NCBI RefSeq assembly: GCF_030653755.1
Contig: NZ_JAURYU010000020.1
Location: 1-41,418 of the forward strand
Direction: 5' to 3'
Source: Methylotenera sp.
GTDB taxonomy: Bacteria; Pseudomonadota; Gammaproteobacteria; Burkholderiales; Methylophilaceae
Length of the DNA stretch: 41,418 nt
The notes below the pieces were generated by a model. That model was not told the DNA's origin, searched no databases, and was given only the letters and a program-made list of their open reading frames with translations. The translations under genes and the position numbers were made by a program. Positions 18,554-27,263 of this stretch are shown here, in pieces. Each line of letters begins with the position of its first letter. Position 1 is the stretch's first letter.

Positions 18554-19193
18554 ACAAAAGTGTTCATCGACCACGAGTTAACCGAACCACCTCAGTTCGC
18601 GGTCAGTGACAGCTCCTGCACAAACCATTAGATCTATTACCTATATAAAATTTGCAAATATAAGAGCAGTCATTTCAACCAAATTGTCTGCTTTTTGTAG
18701 GAGTGGTCATCGACCACGAATTAACGAATCCACCTCAGCTCCCGGTCAGTGTCCGCTCCTACACACATCATTAAATCTATTACCTATATGAAATTTGCAA
18801 ATATTAAGAGCAGTCATTTCAACCCCATTGTCTGCTTTTGTAGGGGTGGTCATCGACCACGAATTAACGAATCCACCTCAGTTCGCGGTCAGTGTCCGCT
18901 CCTACACACATCATTAAATCTATTATCTATATAAAATTTGCAAATATTAAGAGCAGTCATTTCAACCCCATTGTCTGCTTTTTGTAGGGGTGGTCATCGA
19001 CCACGAATTAACGAATCCACCTCAGCTCTCGGTCAGTGACCGCTCCTGCACAAACCATTAGATCTATTACCTATATAAAATTTGCAAACATAAGAGCAGT
19101 CATTTCAACCACATTGTCTGCTTTTTGTAGGAGTGGTCATCGACCACGAATTAACGAAACTATATTAGTTCACTGTCAGTGAAAGCCCCTACA
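18554..19193. repeat. Tandem array of 143-bp REP/BIME units (4.5 copies)
   Basis: Units begin at about 18554 (degenerate), 18697, 18840, 18984 and 19127 (partial), giving steps of 143, 143, 144 and 143 bases. Each has a left arm beginning GTAGGAGTGGTCATCGACCA (itself a 6-bp hairpin), a short linker, and a right arm with GGTCAGTG(A/T)CCGCTCCTACA complementary to the left. An AT-rich spacer of about 75 bases follows, ending TTGTCTGC and a T-run. The last unit's right arm has drifted to the perfect inverted repeat TTCACTG-T-CAGTGAA. The array fills most of the 792-base gap between the sugar transferase and capD. The GTAG head suggests RAYT-type REPs; no RAYT gene is in the window. Confidence 0.85.
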
Positions 19194-19244
19194 TAACTAT
19201 TTCAATATCATTCAAACAAAGAGAAATATCTATACAGAAGCAAC

Positions 19245-19805
19245 CTAATGCCGAATACCATCTCTGCTTAACACTTTTACAAAAGTCAATACGATTATTT
19301 TCAGATCAAACCAAAAAGATTGCCGTTGCAAATACGCCACATCTAATGCTACTTTATCTGGAATCGGTAGCTCATCACGTCCATTAATTTGCGCCCATCC
19401 AGTCAGACCAGGTAGCAATTTATCAACCCCATTTTGAGTACGCAATTGAATTAAATCATCTTGATTAAATAACGCTGGGCGTGGCCCCACAAAACTCATA
19501 TCACCTTTAATAATACTCAAAAGCTGCGGCAACTCATCCAAACTAGACTTTCTTAAAAAAGAACCAATCGGTGTTAAAAACTGATCAGGGTTCGCTAATA
19601 AATGTGTAGCCACCGCAGGCGTATCAACCCGCATAGACCTAAACTTAGGCATCTTAAAAATAACATTACTTCGCCCCACTCTATCAGACCAATATAAAGC
19701 TGGTCCTGTTGAGGTAACACGTACCATCAACCACACCACTAAAAATGGCAAAATTAAAAATAAAGCAGAAAATAATGCTAAAGATAAATCAAATAAACGT
19801 TTCAT
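19245..19805 (-). CDS. Initiating undecaprenyl-phosphate sugar-1-phosphate transferase (PglC/WcaJ C-domain type)
   Basis: A 186-residue monotopic phosphoglycosyltransferase of the bacterial sugar transferase family. It starts lipid-linked glycan synthesis by moving a sugar phosphate from a UDP-sugar to undecaprenyl phosphate at the inner membrane. One re-entrant hydrophobic helix is at residues 5-30. Family motifs follow: KFRSM, FLRKSSLDELPQL (catalytic Asp-Glu), SFVGPRPALF and LPGLTGWAQINGRD. Its short length fits the PglC type without a WcaJ-like N-terminal extension. With CapD and the epimerase it forms a standard O-antigen initiation set, so a UDP-6-deoxy-HexNAc donor is plausible. Confidence 0.9.
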   Translation of the reverse strand: MKRLFDLSLALFSALFLILPFLVVWLMVRVTSTGPALYWSDRVGRSNVIFKMPKFRSMRVDTPAVATHLLANPDQFLTPIGSFLRKSSLDELPQLLSIIKGDMSFVGPRPALFNQDDLIQLRTQNGVDKLLPGLTGWAQINGRDELPIPDKVALDVAYLQRQSFWFDLKIIVLTFVKVLSRDGIRH

Positions 19806-19915
19806 TAATCATCAATCAAAAAGCAACAGCACTAGCGAAAATAACAACGTAGCATCATTATTGGCTTGTAGTTAAATTACCAACTTAAACATTATATATA
19901 TTCCACCTAGTCAGG

Positions 19916-20857
19916 TTAAGACAAATTCAGCGCAACAGCGTTGAGCCCTTCTGCAACTGTCACTGGCGGCTCCCATCCCAGCAATCTACGAGTATGCTCA
20001 ATATCCACTTGCAAGTTCCCACACAGCCGCTGTGCAACCGCTTTTTTACCAACCAAAGCTGCGCCAACTTCAATCATTTTTTGTGGTACTGGTAATAGTC
20101 TTGGCTTTACACCTAACGCAACTGCGCATGCTTGTAACAACTCAGTGGTAGAAATATCATGGCCATCTGAAACTAAAAACACTCGGTTAACAGCAGCGGG
20201 ATGATCAATACACTTAATCATTAAACTGACTAAATTACCTACATAAACAAGGCTACGTTTGTTATCAATAGCGCCAAAAGGTAATGGGATGCCGCGCTGG
20301 ACTATACGCATCATGCTAGCAAAGTTAGCTTTAACACCAGCGCCATAAATCAACGGTGGGCGAATAATCACTACTTCCAAGCCTGTTTCTTTAGCCAGCG
20401 CCAACAAGCCCTGCTCTGCTTCATACTTTGATATACCGTAAGCGTCTTGTGGGCTAGGCGTATCTAAGGCTGTAAAAGGCTGGCCGAGTTGCGTCTGCTC
20501 ACCATTCACTTTGATAGAACTCACAAAAATAAAACGTTTAACACCTGTTTTAACCGCCTGCCTAGCTAAATTAAGTGTGCCTTGCACATTCACTTGACGA
20601 AACTCGGTCAGAGGGTCCGCTTCAAACTCATGCATCACATGCACGCGCGCGGCTAAATGAATAACGACATCAACACCAGTCAGCGCATGCTGCCAATTGG
20701 TGTTTGCATTAATGTCGCCAACGGAAACAACATCTGCTTGTTGTGAGTTTGCACTGATTCTACGCACAGCCGAACAAACCTGATGGTTTGTATTCTGAAT
20801 GGCACCAATCAAAGAGCCCCCTACAAAACCAGTAGCACCTGTTATTAGTAATTTCAT
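19916..20857 (-). CDS. SDR-family NAD-dependent sugar epimerase/reductase
   Basis: A 313-residue extended short-chain dehydrogenase. The N-terminal NAD motif TGATGFVGGSL (about 7-17), the SSIKVNGEQ strand and the catalytic YGISKYEAE (YxxxK) are present. The sequence resembles WbpV/WbjF-like 4-reductases and GalE-like epimerases found beside CapD and an initiating transferase. It probably finishes the 4-keto-6-deoxy-HexNAc donor used by the transferase. Its ATG overlaps the stop of the upstream GT2 gene by four bases (ATGA), so the two are translationally coupled. The 110-base gap to the sugar transferase holds no gene. Confidence 0.85.
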   Translation of the reverse strand: MKLLITGATGFVGGSLIGAIQNTNHQVCSAVRRISANSQQADVVSVGDINANTNWQHALTGVDVVIHLAARVHVMHEFEADPLTEFRQVNVQGTLNLARQAVKTGVKRFIFVSSIKVNGEQTQLGQPFTALDTPSPQDAYGISKYEAEQGLLALAKETGLEVVIIRPPLIYGAGVKANFASMMRIVQRGIPLPFGAIDNKRSLVYVGNLVSLMIKCIDHPAAVNRVFLVSDGHDISTTELLQACAVALGVKPRLLPVPQKMIEVGAALVGKKAVAQRLCGNLQVDIEHTRRLLGWEPPVTVAEGLNAVALNLS

Positions 20858-21750
20858 TTTTTTACAAATAACATCATGAAAAATGCCAGCGCAATACGAT
20901 CACGCAAACGTCTACGGAGTTTACTAACATTAAAGATTAACCAAACTCTATCTAACAATGACAATCGCTTAATTTTTTGTATAGGAGGCATATTTGTATA
21001 ACCCAATATCTCAGCAATTATTAGAGCTTGTTCAAACAACCAACCCTCACGTAACTTTTTAAAGCGCTGTATTTTAGCTTTAATGCCAACATTTGCCCCT
21101 ACTACATTGACTGCGTGCTGGCGATAGAGCATATGCGACTCATGGTCTATTAACCACTTAAACCCACGAGACCTAGCAAATGCATAAATAAACCAATCAT
21201 GCAGAGCTACTTGTTGGCATTGCGTTTGGTTTTCTATTAAAAAAGCTTGTATTTCTAATCCAAGTTTTCGGGTTAATACAAATGTACAGCCTGGGCCCGC
21301 TGATTCAAACATGTAATCCCACTGTTGTTGTGGTTGTGCTTTATTGATTAACCTTTGTTGACCATTTGGCCAAAAAGCAGTGACGTTACTGGAATAAGCA
21401 TCTATATTGTTTTCTTGGATTTTATTGATAGCATGAGGTAACTTATCGGCTTGCCATATATCATCTTGGTCTGATAACGCAATATAATCAAACGCATCTA
21501 AATCGGCATCTCGAATTAATCTGAAAAAATTTGCGGACGCACTGCCAAACCTCTCACCATCAGTTAAAAAGACCACTTTAGTATTTTTTAATGCAATATC
21601 TTGAACTATTTTTTTTGTAATATCACTAGACAAATCTACACTAACAACCAGCGTTATATTCACATTTTTTTGAGATAAAATTGACTCAGTCTGCGCTTTT
21701 ATCCATTGACTACCGTTATAAGCTGCCATCGTAACTACTACAGAATACAT
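20854..21750 (-). CDS. Family 2 glycosyltransferase (rhamnosyltransferase-like)
   Basis: A 298-residue GT-A fold enzyme. The opening VVVTMAAYNGSQWIKAQTES is the classic GT2 start. ALSDQDDIW (about 92-100) contains the nucleotide-sugar/metal DxD-type motif and is typical of rhamnosyltransferase-like GT2 proteins. A C-terminal basic segment likely binds the membrane. It would add one sugar to the lipid-linked repeat at the cytoplasmic face. Coupled to the epimerase downstream and three bases after the flippase stop, so it is in the same operon. Acceptor and donor are unknown. Confidence 0.85.
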   Translation of the reverse strand: MYSVVVTMAAYNGSQWIKAQTESILSQKNVNITLVVSVDLSSDITKKIVQDIALKNTKVVFLTDGERFGSASANFFRLIRDADLDAFDYIALSDQDDIWQADKLPHAINKIQENNIDAYSSNVTAFWPNGQQRLINKAQPQQQWDYMFESAGPGCTFVLTRKLGLEIQAFLIENQTQCQQVALHDWFIYAFARSRGFKWLIDHESHMLYRQHAVNVVGANVGIKAKIQRFKKLREGWLFEQALIIAEILGYTNMPPIQKIKRLSLLDRVWLIFNVSKLRRRLRDRIALAFFMMLFVKK

Positions 21751-21753
21751 AAA

Positions 21754-23070
21754 TTAACTTTCTCCAGAAGTTAAGCGCCAGTTTTTATTATATTTTCGCC
21801 ATAGTAAAAATGATAACGGAAACACAATTAATGCTTCTACACTCACCATCACCAGAACCACTTCATTTACTGAAAAGTGCTTTGCTGTATAAATTGCCCC
21901 TGGCAAAATAAGTAACGCCCCGACTAACGAAACCCAAGCCAAAGGCTCACGTTTAAAAGAGCGTAAGTGGGAAGATAAAACGCTACAAATATGATAAAAA
22001 AGAATAAATACTAACAAACCAACAAAAGGCCAAAAAGGTAGAACCCTACCATAGTATGAGGTATTTGAAACCCAGTAATGCACGCTCAACACGCTAAATG
22101 CTCCTGCAAAAAAAACCATCAACGAATAGCTAAAATCTTTTCGAAATAACTGATCAAATACTCGCCACTCTTTCCTAGCCACGGCTTGAGATAAAATGGG
22201 AACTCTATGAGCAATCCAAGATTGGGCAACTATACTTATCATGTTAGCAATCGTAAGTGACAAACCCATTTGCCCAGCAACAACTGGATCTTGATAGTAA
22301 AATAAAATAGGCGTGGCTAATTGAGACATTAGAAAAACACTAATCCAATTTAAACCTACGCGCCATTGCAGCGGGAGAACGTCATGTCTCCAATTAAAAC
22401 TCGCATCAATATTACTGCTAACAAGCCCTCTTAGCAGATAGATACGGTTTCTTAAAAGCCAAGTAACTGTTACCAAAACTCCACAAAGAGGCATCACTAT
22501 AGTAGCCCATAACCAACCGCCAAGTGACAATACCACCCAACACCCAATCGCGCCTAAAACTCCCTGAAATAATTTTACTTTATAAACTTCGGCAATTTCA
22601 CCGCTTCCTTCCACTACTGCCAAAAATGGCAAAGTAAGCATATTTATAGCGGTAAAAACTACTAAAAAACACCAAGGTAATATCCATATTACTTGTACGC
22701 CTTGAGTAGTTTTATGATTAAAAACGTTAAACCCTACAACAAAAGATATCAATAAAAAAACTAGTGAAAAAAATGCATAAACTTTCACTGCTTGAGAAAA
22801 AAATGATCTGAAAACTGCACTAACATCACCTGTAACACGCCCTTTAGATAACCAGCGAAGTTTAACAAACATATGTGCAGTTACTTGAATCAATGCTGTA
22901 GTTAACCCCATTTCAAACACTGAATACAATGCAGCTATACTTAAAAAAGTGTAGTACCACCCTTGCTGCTCCTGTGTCAGTGTAAGCCCTATAACAAGTA
23001 CAGTTAAAAGGCCTGCAAAACCCTGCCATAGTCTTTGAATTACAACAAACGACAAACCATTTTTTAACAT
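21754..23070 (-). CDS. Wzx-like oligosaccharide flippase (MOP superfamily)
   Basis: A 438-residue polytopic membrane protein with about 12 hydrophobic helices and almost no soluble domain. The opening (about 1-60: GLSFVVIQRLWQGFAGLLTV, then EQQGWYYTFLSIAALYSVFE) matches polysaccharide-exporter/flippase proteins, where a Q(Q)GxYY pattern after the first helix is common. It would flip the undecaprenyl-linked repeat unit across the inner membrane. First gene of the capD-wzx block. Upstream are 331 bases without a gene but with a palindromic site (23263-23285). No Wzy polymerase or Wzz is seen in the window. Confidence 0.8.
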   Translation of the reverse strand: MLKNGLSFVVIQRLWQGFAGLLTVLVIGLTLTQEQQGWYYTFLSIAALYSVFEMGLTTALIQVTAHMFVKLRWLSKGRVTGDVSAVFRSFFSQAVKVYAFFSLVFLLISFVVGFNVFNHKTTQGVQVIWILPWCFLVVFTAINMLTLPFLAVVEGSGEIAEVYKVKLFQGVLGAIGCWVVLSLGGWLWATIVMPLCGVLVTVTWLLRNRIYLLRGLVSSNIDASFNWRHDVLPLQWRVGLNWISVFLMSQLATPILFYYQDPVVAGQMGLSLTIANMISIVAQSWIAHRVPILSQAVARKEWRVFDQLFRKDFSYSLMVFFAGAFSVLSVHYWVSNTSYYGRVLPFWPFVGLLVFILFYHICSVLSSHLRSFKREPLAWVSLVGALLILPGAIYTAKHFSVNEVVLVMVSVEALIVFPLSFLLWRKYNKNWRLTSGES

Positions 23071-23401
23071 AAGGGTATTTACTTGGGTATAGATGAGATT
23101 AAAAAAACTACCAAATCAGAACTTTGCACCCACTGCAAAGTAAGTCTAGCCTTAATAAAATTAGAAGCTGTAGTAGGTCAGCCATTAATTCTTAGTAAAA
23201 ACTGACTATAAATCAGTCCAGTTTTTCAGTATTGTAAGTTACCATTATTACGGCTCAAAGGTGTCTAGTTAACTAGAGCGATTCAGTTTACACTAAAAAT
23301 ACGTGTCTACAATCTGTATAAGACTGACTTTGAAAGCTTGCTTTCTCCGACAGGCCTTACAATCTAATCAGTCATCAGACTGGCAGATGATTGTTAGTCA
23401 A
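23071..23401. other. Gene-free 331-bp gap between the flippase and the A-T-TE gene
   Basis: No credible coding frame or RNA gene was seen. It holds the palindromic repeat at 23263-23285 and presumably the promoter of the flippase operon as well as the 3' end of the adenylation-gene transcript. No T-tailed hairpin was recognised. Confidence 0.5.
23263..23285 (+). repeat. Inverted-repeat site, copy 1 (palindromic core CTAGTTAACTAG)
   Basis: A 14-bp perfect palindrome, TCTAGTTAACTAGA, is followed by GCGATTCA. A near copy in inverse orientation lies at 27264-27287: the core differs by one base, plus one insertion and one change just before GCGATTCA. The two copies bracket the three-gene minus-strand operon. 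Either a shared operator or the ends of a transferred cassette would explain them. Confidence 0.6.
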
Positions 23402-26011
23402 CTAGTGTGGCCAATGTTGAATTAAGTGCTTACATTTAGTCAGTTGGTCTTTAAATTGAATGTTGTTTGCATTGAGTAGCTGCTTATGCTTTCCGTCAAC
23501 AGAAAAAACTGTTAATTTTTCCCCAAAAACCTGACTTAGCTCTCTTTTTGTCCATTTTTTCTTCACTCTTCTGTTGCTTGGTAACAACCTTAATGCTGAT
23601 AGAAATCGATTAAACTTATAATATAGTGCTTCTTTACTGAACCACTGTTGAGTTGTTAATCTAGCTTTGCTGCTAATTAAAAACACTGGCCCATCATAAG
23701 AATCGTGAACTTTGTAATTCATCAGTGCACTTTCAAAAGCTCGCGCTACATCAATTGCTGCTTTAATCGTTTGATTATTGTTGGTGTCTATTTCCCAATC
23801 TCCATTTGTTACTCTGCGATTGATTCGAGCAATCAGACCTGTTTCTAGTAGTTGATCACCGTTTTTATTAAAGCGCGGAGGCGGTGGGTCAATTAAAAGT
23901 AATGGTAAAACTTCAGCACCTCTGTTGCGGAGCTTTCTTGCCATTTCAATTGCGATATAACCACCTGCACAAAGACCACCAATAAAATACGGTCCTGTTG
24001 ATTGCAGCTTGATAATGGCATCGACATAGTCACTAGCCATATCGTTGATCGTTAAATTTGGCGCAGTTAATCCATCAAGCCCTCTGGCTTGTAGTGTGTA
24101 AAATGGTTGATTGTTTCCTAAAATATCAGTGAAATTTTTACCTACATGTGCTTGTCCACGCCTGCCATGCACGAGAAATAAAGCTGGGGCAGTTCCTTTA
24201 ACTTGAATTGGTAGCAATATAGGCATTCCAGCATAGTTGTTTTTTCTTATCAGCCGAATTTGTACTGCAATAGCCTCAACAGTTGAGTTCTCATGTATGT
24301 CATTAATCTCACAACCAAATTCATTGCGAAACATTAACTGTAGATCAACCAAATTAAGCGAGTCTCCACCCATCAGAAAAAAGTCATCAAATCTACCGAT
24401 AGGTTCGAATTGTAATACTGCTGAAAAAATAGCTGCAACGCGTTGCTCTACTTCATCAATTGGTTCCCTATAGTCTGGACGGTATTTATTTTCTTGATAA
24501 TCTAAGTTTTTTAATGCTTGTCTATCTACCTTACCAGATGATGTCCGAGGTAATATTTCAAAAAAAACATAACCGCTAGGAAGCATAAAGGTTGGAATTA
24601 ATTTAAATAATTGTTTACGAAGTGTTGTTAGATCGATGACCTTTCCATGTGTAATGCTAATAAAAGCAAGCAGTTCTTGCGCTTCCTTTTCTGCATTAGC
24701 ATTGCTTATAACTACCGCTTCATTAACACCATCACAACTTAGTAGTGCTGCCTCGATTTCACTTAGATCAATAGAGTGACCTCGTAGCTTTACCCGTGAT
24801 CCTTCACGCCCAATATAATGTAAATTACCCAGTTGATCTATTTTTCCTAAATCTGAACTTTTATATTGACGCCAGTTAGGGTTGATTTGACTAACAGAAA
24901 AGGTTGAATCATTTAGATCAGGCTGGTTTAAATACCCAGGACAAATAAATTGACTGTGGATATTAATAAGGCCAACTTCGTTAATAGGTGCAATTTGTCC
25001 ATCGGATAGAATAATTTCAACTTTCACCTCATCTGGACACTTCCCTACAGGAAGTATGTGCATATTTAAACTATTATTTAAATCAATTTTATGATGAGCG
25101 ATAAAACAAATTTCTGTTGCGGCAAGCCTATTGAAAATATTACTTTCAGTTGGGATATGTGGAGTTAGATTAGTTATGTCTTCTAGGTATAGCGCTTCTC
25201 CAGCTAAGTCTACAGTTCTTATATATGGAAAAAAACTGTCTGGCAACAGGGTGCGAATTAACTCCCTCAGTACAGTAGGTGCGGTATGTAGTAAGGTGAC
25301 TCTATTGTCATTAAGCCATACACTTAAGCCAGATAAACCATTTTTTCGAGTGTCATATGAACACAAAGTTGCTCCTGATAACAGTGCACCATAAATGTCC
25401 ATATTTGACGCGCTAACATTATAGTTATATAACCATGACACTCGATCATTAGGGTTGATGCTGAGCTTTGCGATGTAAGTATCTATATAAAAAAGAAGGT
25501 TAGAATGATTTTGACAAACACCTTTAGGCTTACCAGTCGAGCCTGATGTGTAGAGGGTGTAGATTAGTTGATCTGGTTTTGGTAGATAAGATACTTGCGT
25601 GACTGGTGTGCCTATAGGTAGCTTGTCACAGTTAATTATGTGTGTAGCATTTGGGAATAAACGTTTGGCCGTTTCTATATCTGCATCTTCAACGATAATC
25701 GCAAAAGCGCCAGAGTCTTTAAACGTTAACGACAATCTTTCATCAGCATCATCTGGATCAAGTGGCACATATGCATGCATAGATCCAGTAACACCAATCA
25801 TTGCAACAACTGATTTATAACGATCTTTTAAAAATAGGGCTATAAGTCCAGGTTGAGTATATTCCAACTGACTTATATATGAACGGACAGCAATCGCCTT
25901 TAAATGTAATTCTGAATATGAATATTCAGAATTACTATCTTTAAAAGCGCTTAACGTTGGTTGGCGAGCAACAACTGATTCAAAACGCTCAAATACTGTC
26001 GCAGTTTTCAC
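23402..26011 (-). CDS. NRPS-like adenylation - carrier - thioesterase (A-T-TE) protein
   Basis: An 869-residue single module without a condensation domain. The adenylation domain (1-500) carries YTSGSTGKPKGV (about 152-163), the A8-like region IGREGSRVKLRGHSIDLSE and the catalytic-lysine motif PRTSSGKVDRQAL. The A3/A4 region reads NVSASNMDIYGALLSG, unlike the FDxS-W pattern of ordinary alpha-amino-acid domains, so the substrate may be atypical. The carrier domain has the phosphopantetheine site GGDSL (Ser551). The thioesterase domain (about 600-869) has GLCAGG, so its nucleophile is Cys681 rather than Ser. It would activate one acid, hold it as thioester, and release or transfer it. The GTG start at 26011 is 26 bases after the larB stop, so the genes form one operon. 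The product is unknown. Confidence 0.85.
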   Translation of the reverse strand: MKTATVFERFESVVARQPTLSAFKDSNSEYSYSELHLKAIAVRSYISQLEYTQPGLIALFLKDRYKSVVAMIGVTGSMHAYVPLDPDDADERLSLTFKDSGAFAIIVEDADIETAKRLFPNATHIINCDKLPIGTPVTQVSYLPKPDQLIYTLYTSGSTGKPKGVCQNHSNLLFYIDTYIAKLSINPNDRVSWLYNYNVSASNMDIYGALLSGATLCSYDTRKNGLSGLSVWLNDNRVTLLHTAPTVLRELIRTLLPDSFFPYIRTVDLAGEALYLEDITNLTPHIPTESNIFNRLAATEICFIAHHKIDLNNSLNMHILPVGKCPDEVKVEIILSDGQIAPINEVGLINIHSQFICPGYLNQPDLNDSTFSVSQINPNWRQYKSSDLGKIDQLGNLHYIGREGSRVKLRGHSIDLSEIEAALLSCDGVNEAVVISNANAEKEAQELLAFISITHGKVIDLTTLRKQLFKLIPTFMLPSGYVFFEILPRTSSGKVDRQALKNLDYQENKYRPDYREPIDEVEQRVAAIFSAVLQFEPIGRFDDFFLMGGDSLNLVDLQLMFRNEFGCEINDIHENSTVEAIAVQIRLIRKNNYAGMPILLPIQVKGTAPALFLVHGRRGQAHVGKNFTDILGNNQPFYTLQARGLDGLTAPNLTINDMASDYVDAIIKLQSTGPYFIGGLCAGGYIAIEMARKLRNRGAEVLPLLLIDPPPPRFNKNGDQLLETGLIARINRRVTNGDWEIDTNNNQTIKAAIDVARAFESALMNYKVHDSYDGPVFLISSKARLTTQQWFSKEALYYKFNRFLSALRLLPSNRRVKKKWTKRELSQVFGEKLTVFSVDGKHKQLLNANNIQFKDQLTKCKHLIQHWPH

Positions 26012-26037
26012 AGTGAACTAGATTGCTTATTGCTTGA

Positions 26038-26808
26038 TTATGATTTTTTGCTGACGAGATGATTAATTTGGCTAGCCAATACCGCAGCGCCAAAGCCATT
26101 GCCAATATTCACCACACCTAATGTTGCACAACTGTTTAGCATTGCTAGTAATGGCACAAATCCATCTAGATGGGAGCCGTAGCCAATAGCCGTAGGGACA
26201 CCAATTAAAGGTTTGTCAATCAATCCGCCAAGTACACTTGCAAGAGCGCCTTCCATGCCTGCAACAACAATCACTACATTTGATTTTGCAATTTCATCTA
26301 TATGGTTCATTAGGCGATGCAAACCGGCCACACCAACATCATATACTTTAGTCGTATGGTTTCCCATAGCACGTGCTGTTACATAAGCCTCTTCTGCAAC
26401 AGGAATGTCAGCGCTTCCTGCCGTGACAATAGTGATATGACCAATCTGGTCTTTAGGTTGACCTACTTCGATTACTCTAGCAAGTTCATGGTAAACCACA
26501 TCAAAACCTTTTAAAGCAGCTTCCACACGCAAATATAGCTCATGTGTGGCACGCGTACCAAGTACACGACCATTGATTTTTGCAAGTTCAATAATAATTT
26601 GGGTCGCATGCTCAATATGCTTACCCTCGCAAAACACAACTTCTGGATAGCCTTTTCTTAAACTTCTGTGGTGATCAATTTTAGCAAAGTCTAAATCCTG
26701 AATATAGCAATTTTTAGATTGTTCTATGGCCTCGTTGACATCAAGCTTACCCTCTTTAACTAGTGCAAAAAGTTGTTCTAATGATCTTACTTTTGGGCTT
26801 TTATCCAT
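26038..26808 (-). CDS. larB: LarB-like pyridinium-3,5-biscarboxylate mononucleotide synthase
   Basis: A 256-residue protein with a C-terminal AIR-carboxylase (PurE-like) domain. Known LarB carboxylates the pyridinium ring of nicotinic acid adenine dinucleotide and releases AMP, giving pyridinium-3,5-biscarboxylic acid mononucleotide, the first intermediate of the nickel-pincer cofactor of lactate racemase. Diagnostic strings are present: GRVLGTRATHELYLRVEAAL, IVTAGSADIPVAEEA, DVGVAGLHRL, VAGMEGALASVLGGL and MLNSCATLGVVNIG; the last contains the expected active-site Cys. The usual Asp in NIDNGFGA appears as Gly here (from memory of the family). A strong GAGG lies seven bases before the ATG, which is inside the upstream gene (22-base overlap). 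LarC and LarE are absent from the window, so a role outside lactate racemization is possible. Confidence 0.85.
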   Translation of the reverse strand: MDKSPKVRSLEQLFALVKEGKLDVNEAIEQSKNCYIQDLDFAKIDHHRSLRKGYPEVVFCEGKHIEHATQIIIELAKINGRVLGTRATHELYLRVEAALKGFDVVYHELARVIEVGQPKDQIGHITIVTAGSADIPVAEEAYVTARAMGNHTTKVYDVGVAGLHRLMNHIDEIAKSNVVIVVAGMEGALASVLGGLIDKPLIGVPTAIGYGSHLDGFVPLLAMLNSCATLGVVNIGNGFGAAVLASQINHLVSKKS

Positions 26809-27173
26809 TTAATTACCTCATTTAAGTTTGAAACATAACTCACTGTAGAATGATAGATATACATTGAAATATCATCACCAATGACAAATATTTTTGGAGT
26901 TCCAGTCATAATTGCTGAGTTGATTGCAACGCCAAATTCAACAAAAGCACTTCTTGATCTTGAATCAGTTACCAGTATAAAACAGTCAGAAGAGGTTATC
27001 GCATCGATATTTTCGTGCGTGTGCTTATTAACTAGGTTTCTGTTTAAAGCGTAGGGACGTACTGATGGATTTACCGTCCAGTCATAAATGTTATGTCCGA
27101 GCTCAGTGAGCACGCTTTTGTATTCATTAAATAAGTCTTTGGCTTCAAATGAAGTGGCAATAAATATATTCAT
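26787..27173 (-). CDS. Nucleoside 2-deoxyribosyltransferase-like protein
   Basis: A 128-residue single-domain protein resembling the nucleoside 2-deoxyribosyltransferase fold. It has the N-terminal strand MNIFIATSF, a middle helix-strand DAITSSDCFILVTDSRSRSA, and FVEFGVAINSA carrying the conserved Glu, the presumed nucleophile that attacks the N-glycosidic carbon. Known members cleave or exchange the base of (deoxy)nucleosides or act on nucleotides. It is first in the operon, overlaps larB by 22 bases and lies before the A-T-TE gene. A role in cutting the ribosyl bond of LarB's pyridinium nucleotide is an attractive guess but unproven. No Shine-Dalgarno precedes the ATG. Confidence 0.6.
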   Translation of the reverse strand: MNIFIATSFEAKDLFNEYKSVLTELGHNIYDWTVNPSVRPYALNRNLVNKHTHENIDAITSSDCFILVTDSRSRSAFVEFGVAINSAIMTGTPKIFVIGDDISMYIYHSTVSYVSNLNEVIKWIKAQK

Positions 27174-27263
27174 TTAGGAATTTCTTAGTCTAGTAGAGTG
27201 CCACTTTTTTGTTAATTATTTACTTATGATAGCATCGCTTTGGAGTAACAAGTAGTCATAATG

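Noticed and set aside
18606-18934. Two overlapping 61-residue plus-strand frames (18606-18791 and 18749-18934) with nearly identical sequence
   Set aside because: They are translations of the 143-bp repeat units; they have no ribosome-binding site and their similarity is explained by the DNA repeat.
18554-19193. Possible CRISPR array
   Set aside because: The unit is 143 bp with near-identical spacers and internal hairpins; CRISPR repeats are about 24-40 bp with unique spacers, and no cas gene is present.
23071-23401. A small RNA or small protein in the 331-bp gap
   Set aside because: No credible frame, promoter pair or T-tailed hairpin could be supported beyond the palindromic site.
26038-26808. 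PurE (AIR carboxylase) as the identity of the LarB gene
   Set aside because: PurE is about 160-170 residues and lacks the N-terminal extension and the GRVLGTRATHE and VAGMEGALASV strings, which fit LarB.
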